Part shown: one piece after another, positions 52,455 through 61,267 of the stretch
Position numbering within the stretch: position 1 is the first letter of the stretch
Layout: the number at the start of each line of letters is the position of its first letter
Assembly (NCBI GenBank): GCA_018433085.1
Contig: JAHDRW010000013.1
Span: 160,718-224,717 of the forward strand
Source of the DNA: Deltaproteobacteria bacterium
GTDB taxonomy: Bacteria; Desulfobacterota; Desulfomonilia; UBA1062
Direction: 5' to 3'
DNA: 64,000 nt
The notes under the pieces: generated by a model
Told to the model about the DNA's origin: nothing
Seen by the model: only the letters and a program-made list of their open reading frames with translations
The model's database searches: none
Translations under genes and position numbers: made by a program

Positions 52455-52500
52455 CGGAACTTCCAACGGGAAAATGGGGGTGAACCCATTGGAAGTTCCG
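52455..52500. other. stem-loop between aldehyde oxidoreductase and MFS genes
   Basis: Perfect 12-base arms (52455-52466 and 52489-52500) around a 22-base loop. No T-run follows on the minus strand, so it probably processes, stabilises or attenuates the message rather than ending it. Confidence 0.5.
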
Positions 52501-52514
52501 TTATCAAGAGCTGT

Positions 52515-54242
52515 CTAAAAGTTGAAAACTTTGTCTAAATCCTCATCTTCCACATCGAAGGTGAGATAATGGGGCGCTACTGCCTCGTTTTTGAAGAATT
52601 CCGGCAACCTGTCGTCGGCAGGAGTGAGGCCGGCATCCTTATTGAAAGTCCTTTCATTTTGCAGAACGGACAGGCCTATTGCGCTAAAATCTTCCATATT
52701 CATCTTGTAACCATAGAAGGCGTTCATCATATCCACCAGGGCCTGGAAGGTTTCCGGCTGATCCAAGCAGGCGAATGCCACAAAGAGACACATGCCCGTT
52801 GAATCTATTGCGGCTGTAGCGATCTGGAAATTTCTGCAGGCCTCTACCTGTCCATCGGGTTTATGCGGGTCAAGACTGCCGCCGATATTGAATAGATTCG
52901 GCGCAACCATGAAGGCAGCGGTATGATCGGCGCCCATCGTGCTGGTTGCGTATGTTACGCCGATGCCAAAGCACGATCTGGGATCGTATCCGGCCATGGT
53001 CTGCCTCTTGACTGCAGGCACCCGCTCGATGCCGAATACCTCTCCGGTAATGTGCGCGCCATTGCCCAGAATTCTCCCGAGGGGCGAGCCCTTGCCTACT
53101 TCCTTGACCATTTCGATGGCGGCCTGAGCATCACCGAACTCTGCAAGACCTGCATCCATGGCTACCGCTATGGCATTTCCCATCTCAATCGTGTCAACCC
53201 CATAGTCGTCATCCATACGATCCATCTGTGCAACCGCATCGATATCGTCGATACCGCAATTTGCCCCATGAGCGTAGATGGTTTCATATTCGGGTAATTT
53301 GCTTACATAATTGCCGTCCTTGTCATGATATATCCCCGAACACTTGATAATACACCCATGGTGGCATGCGTGCGTCATATTACCGCCTCTCTCCGCCTGC
53401 ATGCTGGCCATGGTCTCGCCGGAAAGCTTCTCAGCCCCTTCAAACTGCGCCTGGCTGTAATTTCTCGTCGGGAAAGCCCCTAGTGCATTCAGGGGTCCGA
53501 CCATGAAGGGCGTCCCTAGAGCCGGCAAACCCTCACCGGAAACCGGATGCTTCAACACCCCCTCGGTAAAAATTCTGATCGCTTTTTTGAAGTTATCAGG
53601 ATCCTTGGGCTGCCGCCTTTTCGTCCCGGTATCATCCAGAATGATTGCCTTTACACCCTTTGAGCCCATGACCGCACCGGCGCCTCCCCGTGCTGCGTGA
53701 CGAGTTGGCCTCAACTCGGGGTCGGTTATTGCTACTGTCGCCGTATTATATTTTCTTTCTCCAGCAGGACCAATGGTAATACAGCATATCTTGTCCCCGT
53801 ACTGGCTTCTGAGGGCATCGATCAGCTCGTAGTTGCCCATGAGCTTCAAGCTGCTGTCCTCTTCGATTTTCACCCCGTCTTTGTTGATCAGGATCTTGTA
53901 GGTCTTGTCGTCGGACGGTTTTCCTTCGATGACTATGGCCGCATACCCGAGCTTGGCTAAAACCTGGCCAGCCTGGCCTCCTGAATTGGCTTCTTTAATG
54001 CCGCCTGTCAGCGGGCTCTTGCACCCGACAGATATACGCCCTGACATAGGCGCTGTAGTACCGCTCAACAAACCAGGGGCAATAACTATCTTGCTGTGTA
54101 TGCCCAAAGCATGACATTGAGGAGGCACTTCCCGGGAAATGATTGCGGAAGTCATCGCGCGCCCCCCCAAGCCTCCCAAATTGCCAAGCGATTCTACCGA
54201 ATGAGTCTGTGTGTTCATGTCGATCCGTAATAACTTATCCAT
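52515..54242 (-). CDS. tungsten-type aldehyde:ferredoxin oxidoreductase family protein
   Basis: 575 residues from ATG 54242 (MDKLLRIDMNT), which follows GGGGAGGAG; further upstream frame is the operator region. Domain 1 shows GGRAMTSAII and PMSGRISVGCKSPLTGGIKEANSGG (bis-pterin contacts); GGAGAVMGSKGVKAI near 187; [4Fe-4S] cysteines C293, C297 and C301 in CHHGCIIKC with a later Cys in the GMCLF region. The enzyme would oxidise an aldehyde to the acid, or reverse, with ferredoxin. Spacing is CxxxCxxxC, unlike CxxCxxxC of archaeal AOR, so it is a distinct subgroup. Confidence 0.88.
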   Translation of the reverse strand: MDKLLRIDMNTQTHSVESLGNLGGLGGRAMTSAIISREVPPQCHALGIHSKIVIAPGLLSGTTAPMSGRISVGCKSPLTGGIKEANSGGQAGQVLAKLGYAAIVIEGKPSDDKTYKILINKDGVKIEEDSSLKLMGNYELIDALRSQYGDKICCITIGPAGERKYNTATVAITDPELRPTRHAARGGAGAVMGSKGVKAIILDDTGTKRRQPKDPDNFKKAIRIFTEGVLKHPVSGEGLPALGTPFMVGPLNALGAFPTRNYSQAQFEGAEKLSGETMASMQAERGGNMTHACHHGCIIKCSGIYHDKDGNYVSKLPEYETIYAHGANCGIDDIDAVAQMDRMDDDYGVDTIEMGNAIAVAMDAGLAEFGDAQAAIEMVKEVGKGSPLGRILGNGAHITGEVFGIERVPAVKRQTMAGYDPRSCFGIGVTYATSTMGADHTAAFMVAPNLFNIGGSLDPHKPDGQVEACRNFQIATAAIDSTGMCLFVAFACLDQPETFQALVDMMNAFYGYKMNMEDFSAIGLSVLQNERTFNKDAGLTPADDRLPEFFKNEAVAPHYLTFDVEDEDLDKVFNF

Positions 54243-54722
54243 CTTGAGCTCCTCCCCTCTTTGTAAATCTTTTCTCTTGATGAACCTTTTCTGCACGGAT
54301 GCAGATAACCAACTAACAGTATGTATGTTAGTATCGTTGTTGCATACATGCTGTTTGTTTGTCAATATCAAATTCATTGATTCTTTGACGAGACACAAAG
54401 AATGGCAAGAATAGTCGGAGATTTTTTTCTAAAAATAATTCATTCCTGATACGAAGTGAGCAGCGATACATTCTCATTCATCGAATATTACAATACATTT
54501 CATCGGAACAGCGGTTTTAACCTCGTAACATTTCCGCCTGTCCCGTCAATTTCGAGAAATACGTTCAATCAAACATAGGCATGCCGGACGTTACCGGACA
54601 TGAAGAAGATGCCCCGCTCCACCCAAAAACCCGCGCATAGCACACTCTCTACATCTGGAATTTGCCGTCCGCCGCCACTCGTCCGGATACGTAACATAGG
54701 ACAAGGCAGGGCAAGTTAATAT
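54243..54722. other. intergenic region between aldehyde oxidoreductase and TetR 1
   Basis: About 480 bases. It carries the operator-like elements at 54313-54361 and otherwise A+T-rich sequence to about 54540, then G+C-richer sequence to the TetR 1 stop. No gene or terminator that I can support. Confidence 0.35.
54313..54361. promoter_or_regulatory. two operator-like elements upstream of the aldehyde oxidoreductase
   Basis: Element 1 at 54343-54361 is CATACATGCTGTTTGTTTG, differing from the element at 58104-58122 at two positions. Element 2 at 54313-54331 is an inverted repeat CTAACA-N7-TGTTAG. Their starts are 30 bases apart, as at the aminotransferase promoter (29). They lie 70-120 bases before the ATG and are good candidates for the neighbouring TetR proteins. 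Confidence 0.6.
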
Positions 54723-55352
54723 TTATTTTAAGACGTTTTTGTATTCAGGAGTATTTTTCAAGAGGGATCCCAACAATTCCTCAGTCACTGCTTTTGCTTC
54801 CGCAAGGGATCTCTTGGGGTTATCCGACTGCAATATCCACAAGGCGCACTCGTTCGCAGCGCCGGAAATAATATATGCCAATGCATCTATGGGGACATAG
54901 CGTATCGTTCCATTGTCGACCAGCATCGAGATCTGATCTATCAGGACTTTCATTCCGAGGCGAACATCTACTTCATGCCATTTCTTCCACCCCATAACGG
55001 CAGGGCCCTCGACCATGAGTATTTTCTGAATAGCCGGATCCACACTCGCATTTAGGAATTCGTAGAATATGGCAAGTAGGGCTTCCCAGGGGTCTTTTGC
55101 CGCATCCCTGCTCGACTTGATACGTTCTACCACATCTTTGTATGCTTTGAAGAACACTACTTCAAAGAGATCTTGCTTGCCTTTGTAATGGTGATACAGG
55201 GCACCCCTAGTTACACCGGCATATTTTACGATTTCTTCCGTAGTAGTTGCCTCGTAACCTTTCGTGCTGAATATCTCTTTGGCTGCTTCTATCAGTTTTG
55301 CGGCAGTTTCCCTGCCTGATTCAATTTTCAGATTCCCTGTCTTTACTGCCAT
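54723..55352 (-). CDS. TetR/AcrR-family regulator 1
   Basis: 209 residues. The N-terminal helix-turn-helix is clear: KLIEAAKEIFSTKGYEATTT then EEIVKYAGVTRGALYHHYKG. The C-terminal ligand domain (MVEGPAVMGWKKWHEVDVRLG) is strongly like that of TetR 2, including the D-NPKRSLAEA segment. AAGGAGATACTAAA precedes the ATG. Upstream it has a CTATCATGATAG palindrome that may be an autoregulatory site. Likely repressor for the aldehyde oxidoreductase and/or aminotransferase genes. Confidence 0.9.
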   Translation of the reverse strand: MAVKTGNLKIESGRETAAKLIEAAKEIFSTKGYEATTTEEIVKYAGVTRGALYHHYKGKQDLFEVVFFKAYKDVVERIKSSRDAAKDPWEALLAIFYEFLNASVDPAIQKILMVEGPAVMGWKKWHEVDVRLGMKVLIDQISMLVDNGTIRYVPIDALAYIISGAANECALWILQSDNPKRSLAEAKAVTEELLGSLLKNTPEYKNVLK

Positions 55353-55539
55353 TTTAGTATCTCCTTACTAGCCTATCATGATAGCACATATTATACTTAT
55401 GGAACGTATCAAATAATAACTACTATAACAAAAAGCGCATTATAATGTACTGTGGCTCGAAATCATTTCATCACTCTGATAAATATGGTCTAAAACGCCA
55501 TTATCGATATGATAAATATCATTATTCTAATATGTTATA

Positions 55540-56124
55540 TCAAGCCTCGGTCTGAATAAGACTGCGGAAGAAGTTCTCCCATATCGACCTGGTTTCCGCC
55601 AGAGCCCTAAGGGGATTGTCCGAGCGGGCAATCCACAAAATGGATTCGTTTACTCCACCCGATATGAAATGGGAAAGGGCTTCGATGGGTTGATATTTCA
55701 TGTATCCTTCGTCGATGAGGGATGAGATGGATTCCTTCAATATTTTCATTCCGTATTGCTCGTCGATGCGTCGCCATTCCTCCCATCCCAGCACAGCGGG
55801 CCCGTCTACAAGAAATATCTGCAATATCTCGGGGTGGAGACTGATCTCCATGTAAGTATTGTTTATCGTGATAAGTTCCTGGAAACGATTTTCTACTCGA
55901 GCCACGGCGTTCAGGATCTTATCGCAGATATCCTTATAGATAGATTTGAACACCGCTATGAAAAGTCCTTTTTTCCCGTCAAAGTGATAGTACAGAGCAC
56001 CACGGGTCAGTCCGGCACGGCTCACGATATCACCGGTAATGGTTTTTTCATAACCATTGGTGCTGAATAGTTCCTTACCGACCTCGATAAGGGTTTCAAC
56101 TGTATCTTTTTCAGTTTCGACCAT
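55540..56124 (-). CDS. TetR/AcrR-family regulator 2
   Basis: 194 residues with LIEVGKELFSTNGYEKTITG and DIVSRAGLTRGALYYHFDGK as DNA-binding part. The ligand domain (FLVDGPAVLGWEEWRRIDEQ) is similar to TetR 1, so both arose by duplication and may sense related compounds. It lies in an A+T-rich setting with ~190-base gap to TetR 1. Separate transcription is possible. Confidence 0.9.
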   Translation of the reverse strand: MVETEKDTVETLIEVGKELFSTNGYEKTITGDIVSRAGLTRGALYYHFDGKKGLFIAVFKSIYKDICDKILNAVARVENRFQELITINNTYMEISLHPEILQIFLVDGPAVLGWEEWRRIDEQYGMKILKESISSLIDEGYMKYQPIEALSHFISGGVNESILWIARSDNPLRALAETRSIWENFFRSLIQTEA

Positions 56125-56583
56125 TGTATAATAATCCTTTAAATCAGATACTTATATAGTACCAGGGAGTTGCTCTATCTACTGAATTAACCGACAATGC
56201 GGTTGTCGATATTGCACCTATACCGTTACCCATTTCGTTTTAATATCTTCCAATCCATCAAGACACTGGGTATATCCGCCTTAATGCTTTGTAATAATTG
56301 CATTCCCAATTGTCAAATGGATATTTGATTAAATAGCTTCCTCTCTGGCGAGGATCCATATATTCCACAACAATCATACAAACCTGGTTCTGATACTCTC
56401 TGTAAATCACACATTTGCACGCTGTGTATATTTTTCATGAAAACTATATCGCCATGTTTATAGCTCATTGAAGCTGTTTTTTATATCCCAGGATGATCTC
56501 CTCAGCACTTCAGGAGATCATCCTGGTTTGTTTAATCGAAGTCCGGGTTTCTCAGACAGAAACTACCTGGTACAATCCCTGAA
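56125..56583. other. intergenic region, TetR 2 / aminotransferase
   Basis: About 460 bases, A+T-rich. It contains the strong hairpin at 56488-56526. A short inverted repeat around 56145-56160 (ATACTTATATAGTAC region) lies just upstream of TetR 2 and could be its operator. No reading frame is supported. Confidence 0.35.
56488..56526. terminator. strong hairpin, terminator-like
   Basis: Perfect 15-base arms (56488-56502, 56512-56526) around a nine-base loop, followed by TTTGTTT on the plus strand. It lies 60 bases downstream of the aminotransferase stop, so it most likely ends that message, though the T-rich side faces the plus strand. Confidence 0.6.
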
Positions 56584-58020
56584 TCACAAGCAGTCTTTGG
56601 CCTGGGAATCAAGATAATTGAACGCATGGTCCATGGCATCCATGGCTTTCTCCAGATCCACCTCATTCACGAACGAAGAGAGTGCGAATCTGAGGGTGTT
56701 GGGAGTAAATCCGCCAATGAGGCAGCCTTTCTCAATGGCCTTCGCTGTGACCATTTTCGTGGGCCATACTGACTGGTCGCCGCCATAGGATGCGAACCTG
56801 TCCTCTTCGATGAAGGGTTCCATGGTTGCATTGTCTTTCACGATGTCAACTGCCCAAAGGACACCAGCACCTGTTGACCTACCGAATGTCGGATGTTTCT
56901 TTTCCAACTCGGCAAAACGTTCCTTAAGGTACTTGCCAGCCTTGGCAGAGCAACCTGCTGCGTCGTTTTCCAGGAGGACTTCGATGTTTGCGCATACGGC
57001 TGCCATGGAAAGGGGATGGGCATTGAAGGTTCCGCAATGCTGCCATCTGATAGATCCCATGAAATCGCCGATTTCCTTGCTGACCACACAACAGGAGGCA
57101 GGTAGCGCCGAGCTGACTATCCCCTTCGCCATGGTCATGATATCTGGTTTGAGGTTTGAGTCACCGAAGAGTTCATGACCAAACCACTTGCCCATCTTGC
57201 CGCAACCGCAGAGCACTTCGTCGCAATGCCAGAGAATGTTACGCTTTTTCAGCTCTTCCACAAGCTGGGGAAGATATCCCTCAGGCGGGAAAATTGCCGC
57301 TGCGCCAAAAACAGGCTCGGTAATCATCGAGGCGATGTTCTGAGGTCCATAGGTATCGATGAGCTGCATGGTGTACTTGACCGAGGGATAATACCCGTCC
57401 GGACCCTTCTTCTCGTCGACTGCAGGTGCGGGGGCCACGATGAAGCCGGGATCGGTGAGAGCGCCGCTGACATCCTTGTAACCGGTCTGAATATCGGCAT
57501 CTTTAGGGTTTGAAGCCCCGCCTCGGTAAGCCCTGATCCTGGTACACTGTCCAGCACCGGCGGTCCATCCGTGATATGCATTGGATCTTGTGACGATCAA
57601 TGGCTTGCCGGTGTAGTTGCGTGCGATGATGAATGCTTTCTCATTGGCTTCGCTGCCCGTGGAGGCCCATGAAACCTTGCCAGCCCAACCGCCGGTGGAG
57701 GAAGCGCCGTTTATCAGATCCTCTACGACCAATTTACATGCCTTTGCCGCATAATCCGTAATGAACTCTTCCCAGACGAAGCCATATCGCTCGCTCGCTT
57801 CACGAATCGCCTGCTGAATCTTTGGATGCTTCTGACCTGCAGTTACGCACACCAGTTGGTTTACGCAGTCAAGAAGCCTTGTTCCATCAGGCATGATGAG
57901 GTAATCGCCCTCGGTACTCTCAATCGGGATAAACTGCCACTCGTCATCGGAAAAAAAGACCTTGATGTGATACTTTGCGTCCCATTCTTTAATCTGATCC
58001 CAATTAATCTTTTTGCCCAT
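56584..58020 (-). CDS. class III aminotransferase
   Basis: 478 residues from ATG 58020 (GGGAGGATTGAAA upstream). STGSEANEKAFIIARNYTGK (PLP-phosphate), YHGWTAGAGQCTRIR, CDEVLCGCGKMGKWF (PLP N1 contact) and the Schiff-base lysine in MTMAKGIVSSALPAS mark the acetylornithine/omega-amino-acid:pyruvate group. It would convert an amine or omega-amino acid to an aldehyde or semialdehyde, a plausible source of substrate for the aldehyde oxidoreductase. The operators at 58075-58122 support joint control. Confidence 0.88.
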   Translation of the reverse strand: MGKKINWDQIKEWDAKYHIKVFFSDDEWQFIPIESTEGDYLIMPDGTRLLDCVNQLVCVTAGQKHPKIQQAIREASERYGFVWEEFITDYAAKACKLVVEDLINGASSTGGWAGKVSWASTGSEANEKAFIIARNYTGKPLIVTRSNAYHGWTAGAGQCTRIRAYRGGASNPKDADIQTGYKDVSGALTDPGFIVAPAPAVDEKKGPDGYYPSVKYTMQLIDTYGPQNIASMITEPVFGAAAIFPPEGYLPQLVEELKKRNILWHCDEVLCGCGKMGKWFGHELFGDSNLKPDIMTMAKGIVSSALPASCCVVSKEIGDFMGSIRWQHCGTFNAHPLSMAAVCANIEVLLENDAAGCSAKAGKYLKERFAELEKKHPTFGRSTGAGVLWAVDIVKDNATMEPFIEEDRFASYGGDQSVWPTKMVTAKAIEKGCLIGGFTPNTLRFALSSFVNEVDLEKAMDAMDHAFNYLDSQAKDCL

Positions 58021-58074
58021 TTTCAATCCTCCCTTCTCTGAAGCTTGAGCAGATCGTTGGATATTAACTAGCAG

Positions 58075-58122
58075 CATACATACTATATGTACGCTATCCG
58101 TTTCATACATTCTGTTTGTATG
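58075..58122. promoter_or_regulatory. two operator elements of the aminotransferase promoter
   Basis: CATACATACTATATGTACG (58075-58093) and CATACATTCTGTTTGTATG (58104-58122, a perfect 6-N7-6 inverted repeat), 29 bases apart. The second covers the -10 box and part of the spacer of the promoter at 58102-58131. The latter nearly repeats at 54343-54361 before the aldehyde oxidoreductase. Confidence 0.65.
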
Positions 58123-58131
58123 CATTGTCAA
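58102..58131 (-). promoter_or_regulatory. sigma-70-like promoter of the aminotransferase gene
   Basis: On the minus strand TTGACA (58131-58126), an 18-base spacer and TATGAA (58107-58102). The -10 is imperfect. The operator at 58104-58122 overlaps it, as a repressor site would. Confidence 0.5.
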
Positions 58132-58426
58132 GCAAAAAAAGTTTGTTTCGATATTTGCCCATCGGACCGGCAATCCTCGCTATAAAAGAAGAGCGTTGAT
58201 TGTCAATAAATTACTGATATCAATCAGATTTTCAAAATATTGCTGAAGATGACATAAGGTTTGGGAATTTACCCGAGCCTCAGATCGCTACAGATGGTAG
58301 TTCACTGAAACAACGACCGGGATACGCAGAACAACGTAGGTGTCAATCATACTGCGGCATGATGCCTCTTCCATGCACCCTGCATCATGCCGGAGATTAC
58401 GAAGGCCAACCTTCATGAGAATATCG
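58132..58426. other. intergenic region between aminotransferase promoter and activase gene
   Basis: About 300 bases without a supported gene. It includes an A+T-rich left part and, near its right end, the hairpin at 58355-58392 that follows the activase gene. Base composition returns to the G+C-rich level of the flank here, marking the right border of the A+T-rich segment. Confidence 0.35.
58355..58392. terminator. hairpin downstream of the activase operon
   Basis: Perfect 11-base arms (58355-58365, 58382-58392) around a 16-base loop, about 35 bases after the activase stop. No clear T-run; possible terminator or 3' stabilising element. Confidence 0.45.
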
Positions 58427-59197
58427 TCATCGTAGGCTGCACGCCAGCACGGCCGCACCGATGGCGCCGTTCACCTGGGCGTGTCCGGTTACCTCGATGG
58501 GGGAGCCAAAGCGTTTCTCCAGGGCCCTGACCACGCCGATGTTCCTGGCCACGCCCCCGGTCATCATGATGGGGGCTTTCACGGCCAGCCGTTGTGCCAT
58601 GGCATACACCCGCGATGCCACCGAGTCGTGGATGCCCGCGATGATGTTCTCACGCTGCTCGCCCCTGGAGATGAGCGAGATGACCTCGGACTCGGCAAAG
58701 ACCGTGCAGATACTGCTGATCTTCGCGGGGTTCTCCGACCGCAGGGAAATCTCGCCGAAATCGTCAAGATTCACCTCCAGTGCCCGGGCCATTACCTCCA
58801 GAAACCTGCCCGTGCCTGCCGCGCACTTGTCGTTCATCACGAAGTCCGTTACCTTGCCCGATTCGTCGAGGATGAGGGCCTTGCTGTCCTGGCCGCCAAC
58901 GTCCACCACGGTGCGCACCTGCGGGTCGAGAAAATGTGCCCCTGCCCCGTGGCAGATGATCTCGGTCATGGATTTGTGGGCGAACTCCACGCTGTTTCTG
59001 CCATAGCCGGTGGAAACGATCCAGGCGATGGACGATGCCTCCAGCCCGAGCTCGCCGGTGAGCTCCTCGAATACCTTTCTGCCGGCCATACCCGCGTTGT
59101 AACCGGTGAAGCCCACCCTGGTTCCCAGGATGACGCCGTCTTCCAATACCGCCGCCTTTGCCGTGATCGAGCCGATGTCTATTCCAGCTGTCTTCAT
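58427..59197 (-). CDS. 2-hydroxyacyl-CoA dehydratase activase (BadF/HgdC family ATPase)
   Basis: 256 residues of the ASKHA fold: GIDIGSITAKAAVL (phosphate 1), VVDVGGQDSKALIL, and the bridging [4Fe-4S] cysteines in NDKCAAGTGRFLEVMA and SSICTVFAESEVISLISRG. Such homodimeric activators use ATP to fire one electron into the dehydratase or benzoyl-CoA-reductase-type enzyme, here the products of the two upstream genes. Last gene of the operon. Confidence 0.93.
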   Translation of the reverse strand: MKTAGIDIGSITAKAAVLEDGVILGTRVGFTGYNAGMAGRKVFEELTGELGLEASSIAWIVSTGYGRNSVEFAHKSMTEIICHGAGAHFLDPQVRTVVDVGGQDSKALILDESGKVTDFVMNDKCAAGTGRFLEVMARALEVNLDDFGEISLRSENPAKISSICTVFAESEVISLISRGEQRENIIAGIHDSVASRVYAMAQRLAVKAPIMMTGGVARNIGVVRALEKRFGSPIEVTGHAQVNGAIGAAVLACSLR

Positions 59198-59228
59198 TTT
59201 TTTAAGTGGACTCCTTGTCTCTCAGGCG

Positions 59229-59990
59229 TCAGACCGCGCTCGCCCCGCCGTCCACCACGATGGTCTGCCCGGTGATGAACGAAGAACCCGGCGAGGCGAG
59301 GAAAAGCACGGGATGGACCACATCCCCGGGTTCGGCGATCCTGCCCAGGGGGACGGTCTTGACGACCTCCCGGTATATGCCCTCATCCGACCAGAAGGGC
59401 TTGCTGAAATCGGTCCTGACCATACCGGGCGCCACCGCGTTGACCTGGATGTTGAAACCGGCAAGCTCGCTTGCCAGCACCCGGGTGAGCATTTCCACCC
59501 CTGCCTTGGCAATGCCGTAGACGCCCATGCCGGGAGATGCCTTTCTGCCCGCGATCGAAGACACGCTCACGATCTTGCCCTCTTTCCGCACGCGCATGAT
59601 GCGCGCAGCCGCGCGCGAGCACAGAAAGGTGCCGTTCAGGTTGGTCTCCACGATCTTCTGCCACAGGTTCAGATCGGTGTCAGCGATTCCGGGCGTGATC
59701 AGGTTCATGCCAACGTTGTTCACGAGAACGTCCAGCCGGGAATGCCGCTCTGCGACCGCGGCGAAGAGACGGTCCACATCCGCCTCCCGGGCAACGTGGG
59801 CCTGCACGGCCATGAGATCCCCGCCGGGGAGGATATCTTTGGCTGCATCGAGGTTCTCCTGCTTCCGCCCGCAGATTACCACCCGCGCACCCTGCTCCAG
59901 CAGGGCGCGGGCGATCTCGAGGCCGATTCCCCTGCTCCCGCCGGTGACCAAGGCCACCTTGTCCTTCAGAGCGTACTGCATTTCGCCCAT
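59229..59990 (-). CDS. short-chain dehydrogenase/reductase
   Basis: 253 residues: VTGGSRGIGLEIARALLEQG (NAD(P) loop), NNVGMN, catalytic Ser-Tyr-Lys with SVSSIAGRKASPG and YGIAKAGVEML, and a DFSKPFWSDEG substrate lid. FabG/3-hydroxyacyl-CoA-type family. In this operon it probably oxidises or reduces the hydroxyacyl intermediate. ATG 59990 lies nine bases after AAGGAGG. Confidence 0.9.
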   Translation of the reverse strand: MGEMQYALKDKVALVTGGSRGIGLEIARALLEQGARVVICGRKQENLDAAKDILPGGDLMAVQAHVAREADVDRLFAAVAERHSRLDVLVNNVGMNLITPGIADTDLNLWQKIVETNLNGTFLCSRAAARIMRVRKEGKIVSVSSIAGRKASPGMGVYGIAKAGVEMLTRVLASELAGFNIQVNAVAPGMVRTDFSKPFWSDEGIYREVVKTVPLGRIAEPGDVVHPVLFLASPGSSFITGQTIVVDGGASAV

Positions 59991-60013
59991 GTAGTCATTC
60001 CTCCTTTTTGAGC

Positions 60014-61264
60014 CTACCGTGCAATCCCCGCGCGTGGTCCCCGCTGACTGATCACCTCCATGAAGGCGTCTATCCGGGTTAAAGCCTGGCTCTCGGAGAA
60101 GCTCCGCTCGTCCACCATGTGGGATTCGAGCATCATGCAGGGTATGCCCTTTTTTTCCTGTACCATGCGCATGATGTCGTACTGGCCGAACGAGTACGGC
60201 TTGCAGCTCCGGTTCGAGTGCATGACCAGGCCGTCGACCTCGTACTTGTCGATCATCTCGAATATGGTCTTTGCCATCTCGTCCACCCCGATGTTGAGAT
60301 AGATCCGGGTGTAGGCCTCGGCCATGGAGTCGATGAAGTTATTCTCGTCGATGTACTTCATGGAGCCGCACCAGGCCGTGGTGTAGGTATCGGCCACCAG
60401 GCAGGCCCCGTGTGCCGCGAAGGTGTCAGAGAGCCACTTCAGCCGATACCACACCGGCAGGTTGTCCCACAGGAGGCGGTAGCGCTCGTTTTCCACGGCG
60501 CTGATGCCCTGGCTCACCCGCTCCTTCATCTCTTCGAGAAGCTCGGTGTAGAAGTCCACCACCTTGGTCGTACCGCGCAGGGTGACGATGAGCGCGAGGA
60601 AGAAGAACGCATCGAACGCGGTCATGGGAGAGGGCCTGTGGGCCGCCGCGTCGAGGACTTCCTGCCAGAGCCGCTGGCCTTTCAATGAGAGCCTGCCCAC
60701 CTCCCTGCTCCTGTCGATATCGAACTTTTTCCCGCACACGCCCTCGAGAAACCCGATGTACTCGTCGATCTGGGTCCGGACATAGCGCCTGGCCTCCCCG
60801 GCGAAGTCCACGTGGCAGAACGGGGTATCGAAGATGAAGAGCGGGACGTCGAAGAGCCGGGCCTGGATCTCGTACCACTTCATGACCGTGCCGCAGATGT
60901 TGTTGCAGCACACGAGCATGTCGGGCTTCGGGAGACCGCCGATGGGTCCGCCGTCCTCAAGGGCGCATGCGATGTCGGCCCGTGCGTAGGAGCACAGGTC
61001 GGTGCTGTATCCCAGGGCCTCGGCCTTGGCGCAGAGGTCGCTCCCCATGTGCGACGCGCCGATCATTGCCCCGTAGTTCTCCGGGTACACCGGAATCACG
61101 TCCATGGCGATGAGCGGCTCGACCGGTCCGCCGCTCGTGATCCAGGCCACCTTCTTTCCCGTCTGGTCCGCGGTCTTGGCCTCGATGTAATACTCGGTCA
61201 TGATCTCGCGCATCCTCTTGGCCGACCTGAATTTCCTCTTTTTTTCGGCTCCTGTCTGCGGCAT
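60014..61264 (-). CDS. 2-hydroxyacyl-CoA dehydratase family, subunit 1
   Basis: 416 residues of the HgdB/HgdA-BcrB/BcrC family. The Cys-rich pockets are seen as LVCCNNICGTVMKWYE, FIFDTPFCHVDF and SNRSCKPYSFGQYD near 350. These enzymes hold a [4Fe-4S] (sometimes double-cubane) site and eliminate water from 2-hydroxyacyl-CoA or reduce aromatic CoA esters. GGAAGGGAGGGATAAGCA leads to the ATG. Substrate not determinable; pairs with the next upstream gene. Confidence 0.88.
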   Translation of the reverse strand: MPQTGAEKKRKFRSAKRMREIMTEYYIEAKTADQTGKKVAWITSGGPVEPLIAMDVIPVYPENYGAMIGASHMGSDLCAKAEALGYSTDLCSYARADIACALEDGGPIGGLPKPDMLVCCNNICGTVMKWYEIQARLFDVPLFIFDTPFCHVDFAGEARRYVRTQIDEYIGFLEGVCGKKFDIDRSREVGRLSLKGQRLWQEVLDAAAHRPSPMTAFDAFFFLALIVTLRGTTKVVDFYTELLEEMKERVSQGISAVENERYRLLWDNLPVWYRLKWLSDTFAAHGACLVADTYTTAWCGSMKYIDENNFIDSMAEAYTRIYLNIGVDEMAKTIFEMIDKYEVDGLVMHSNRSCKPYSFGQYDIMRMVQEKKGIPCMMLESHMVDERSFSESQALTRIDAFMEVISQRGPRAGIAR

Positions 61265-61267
61265 TGC

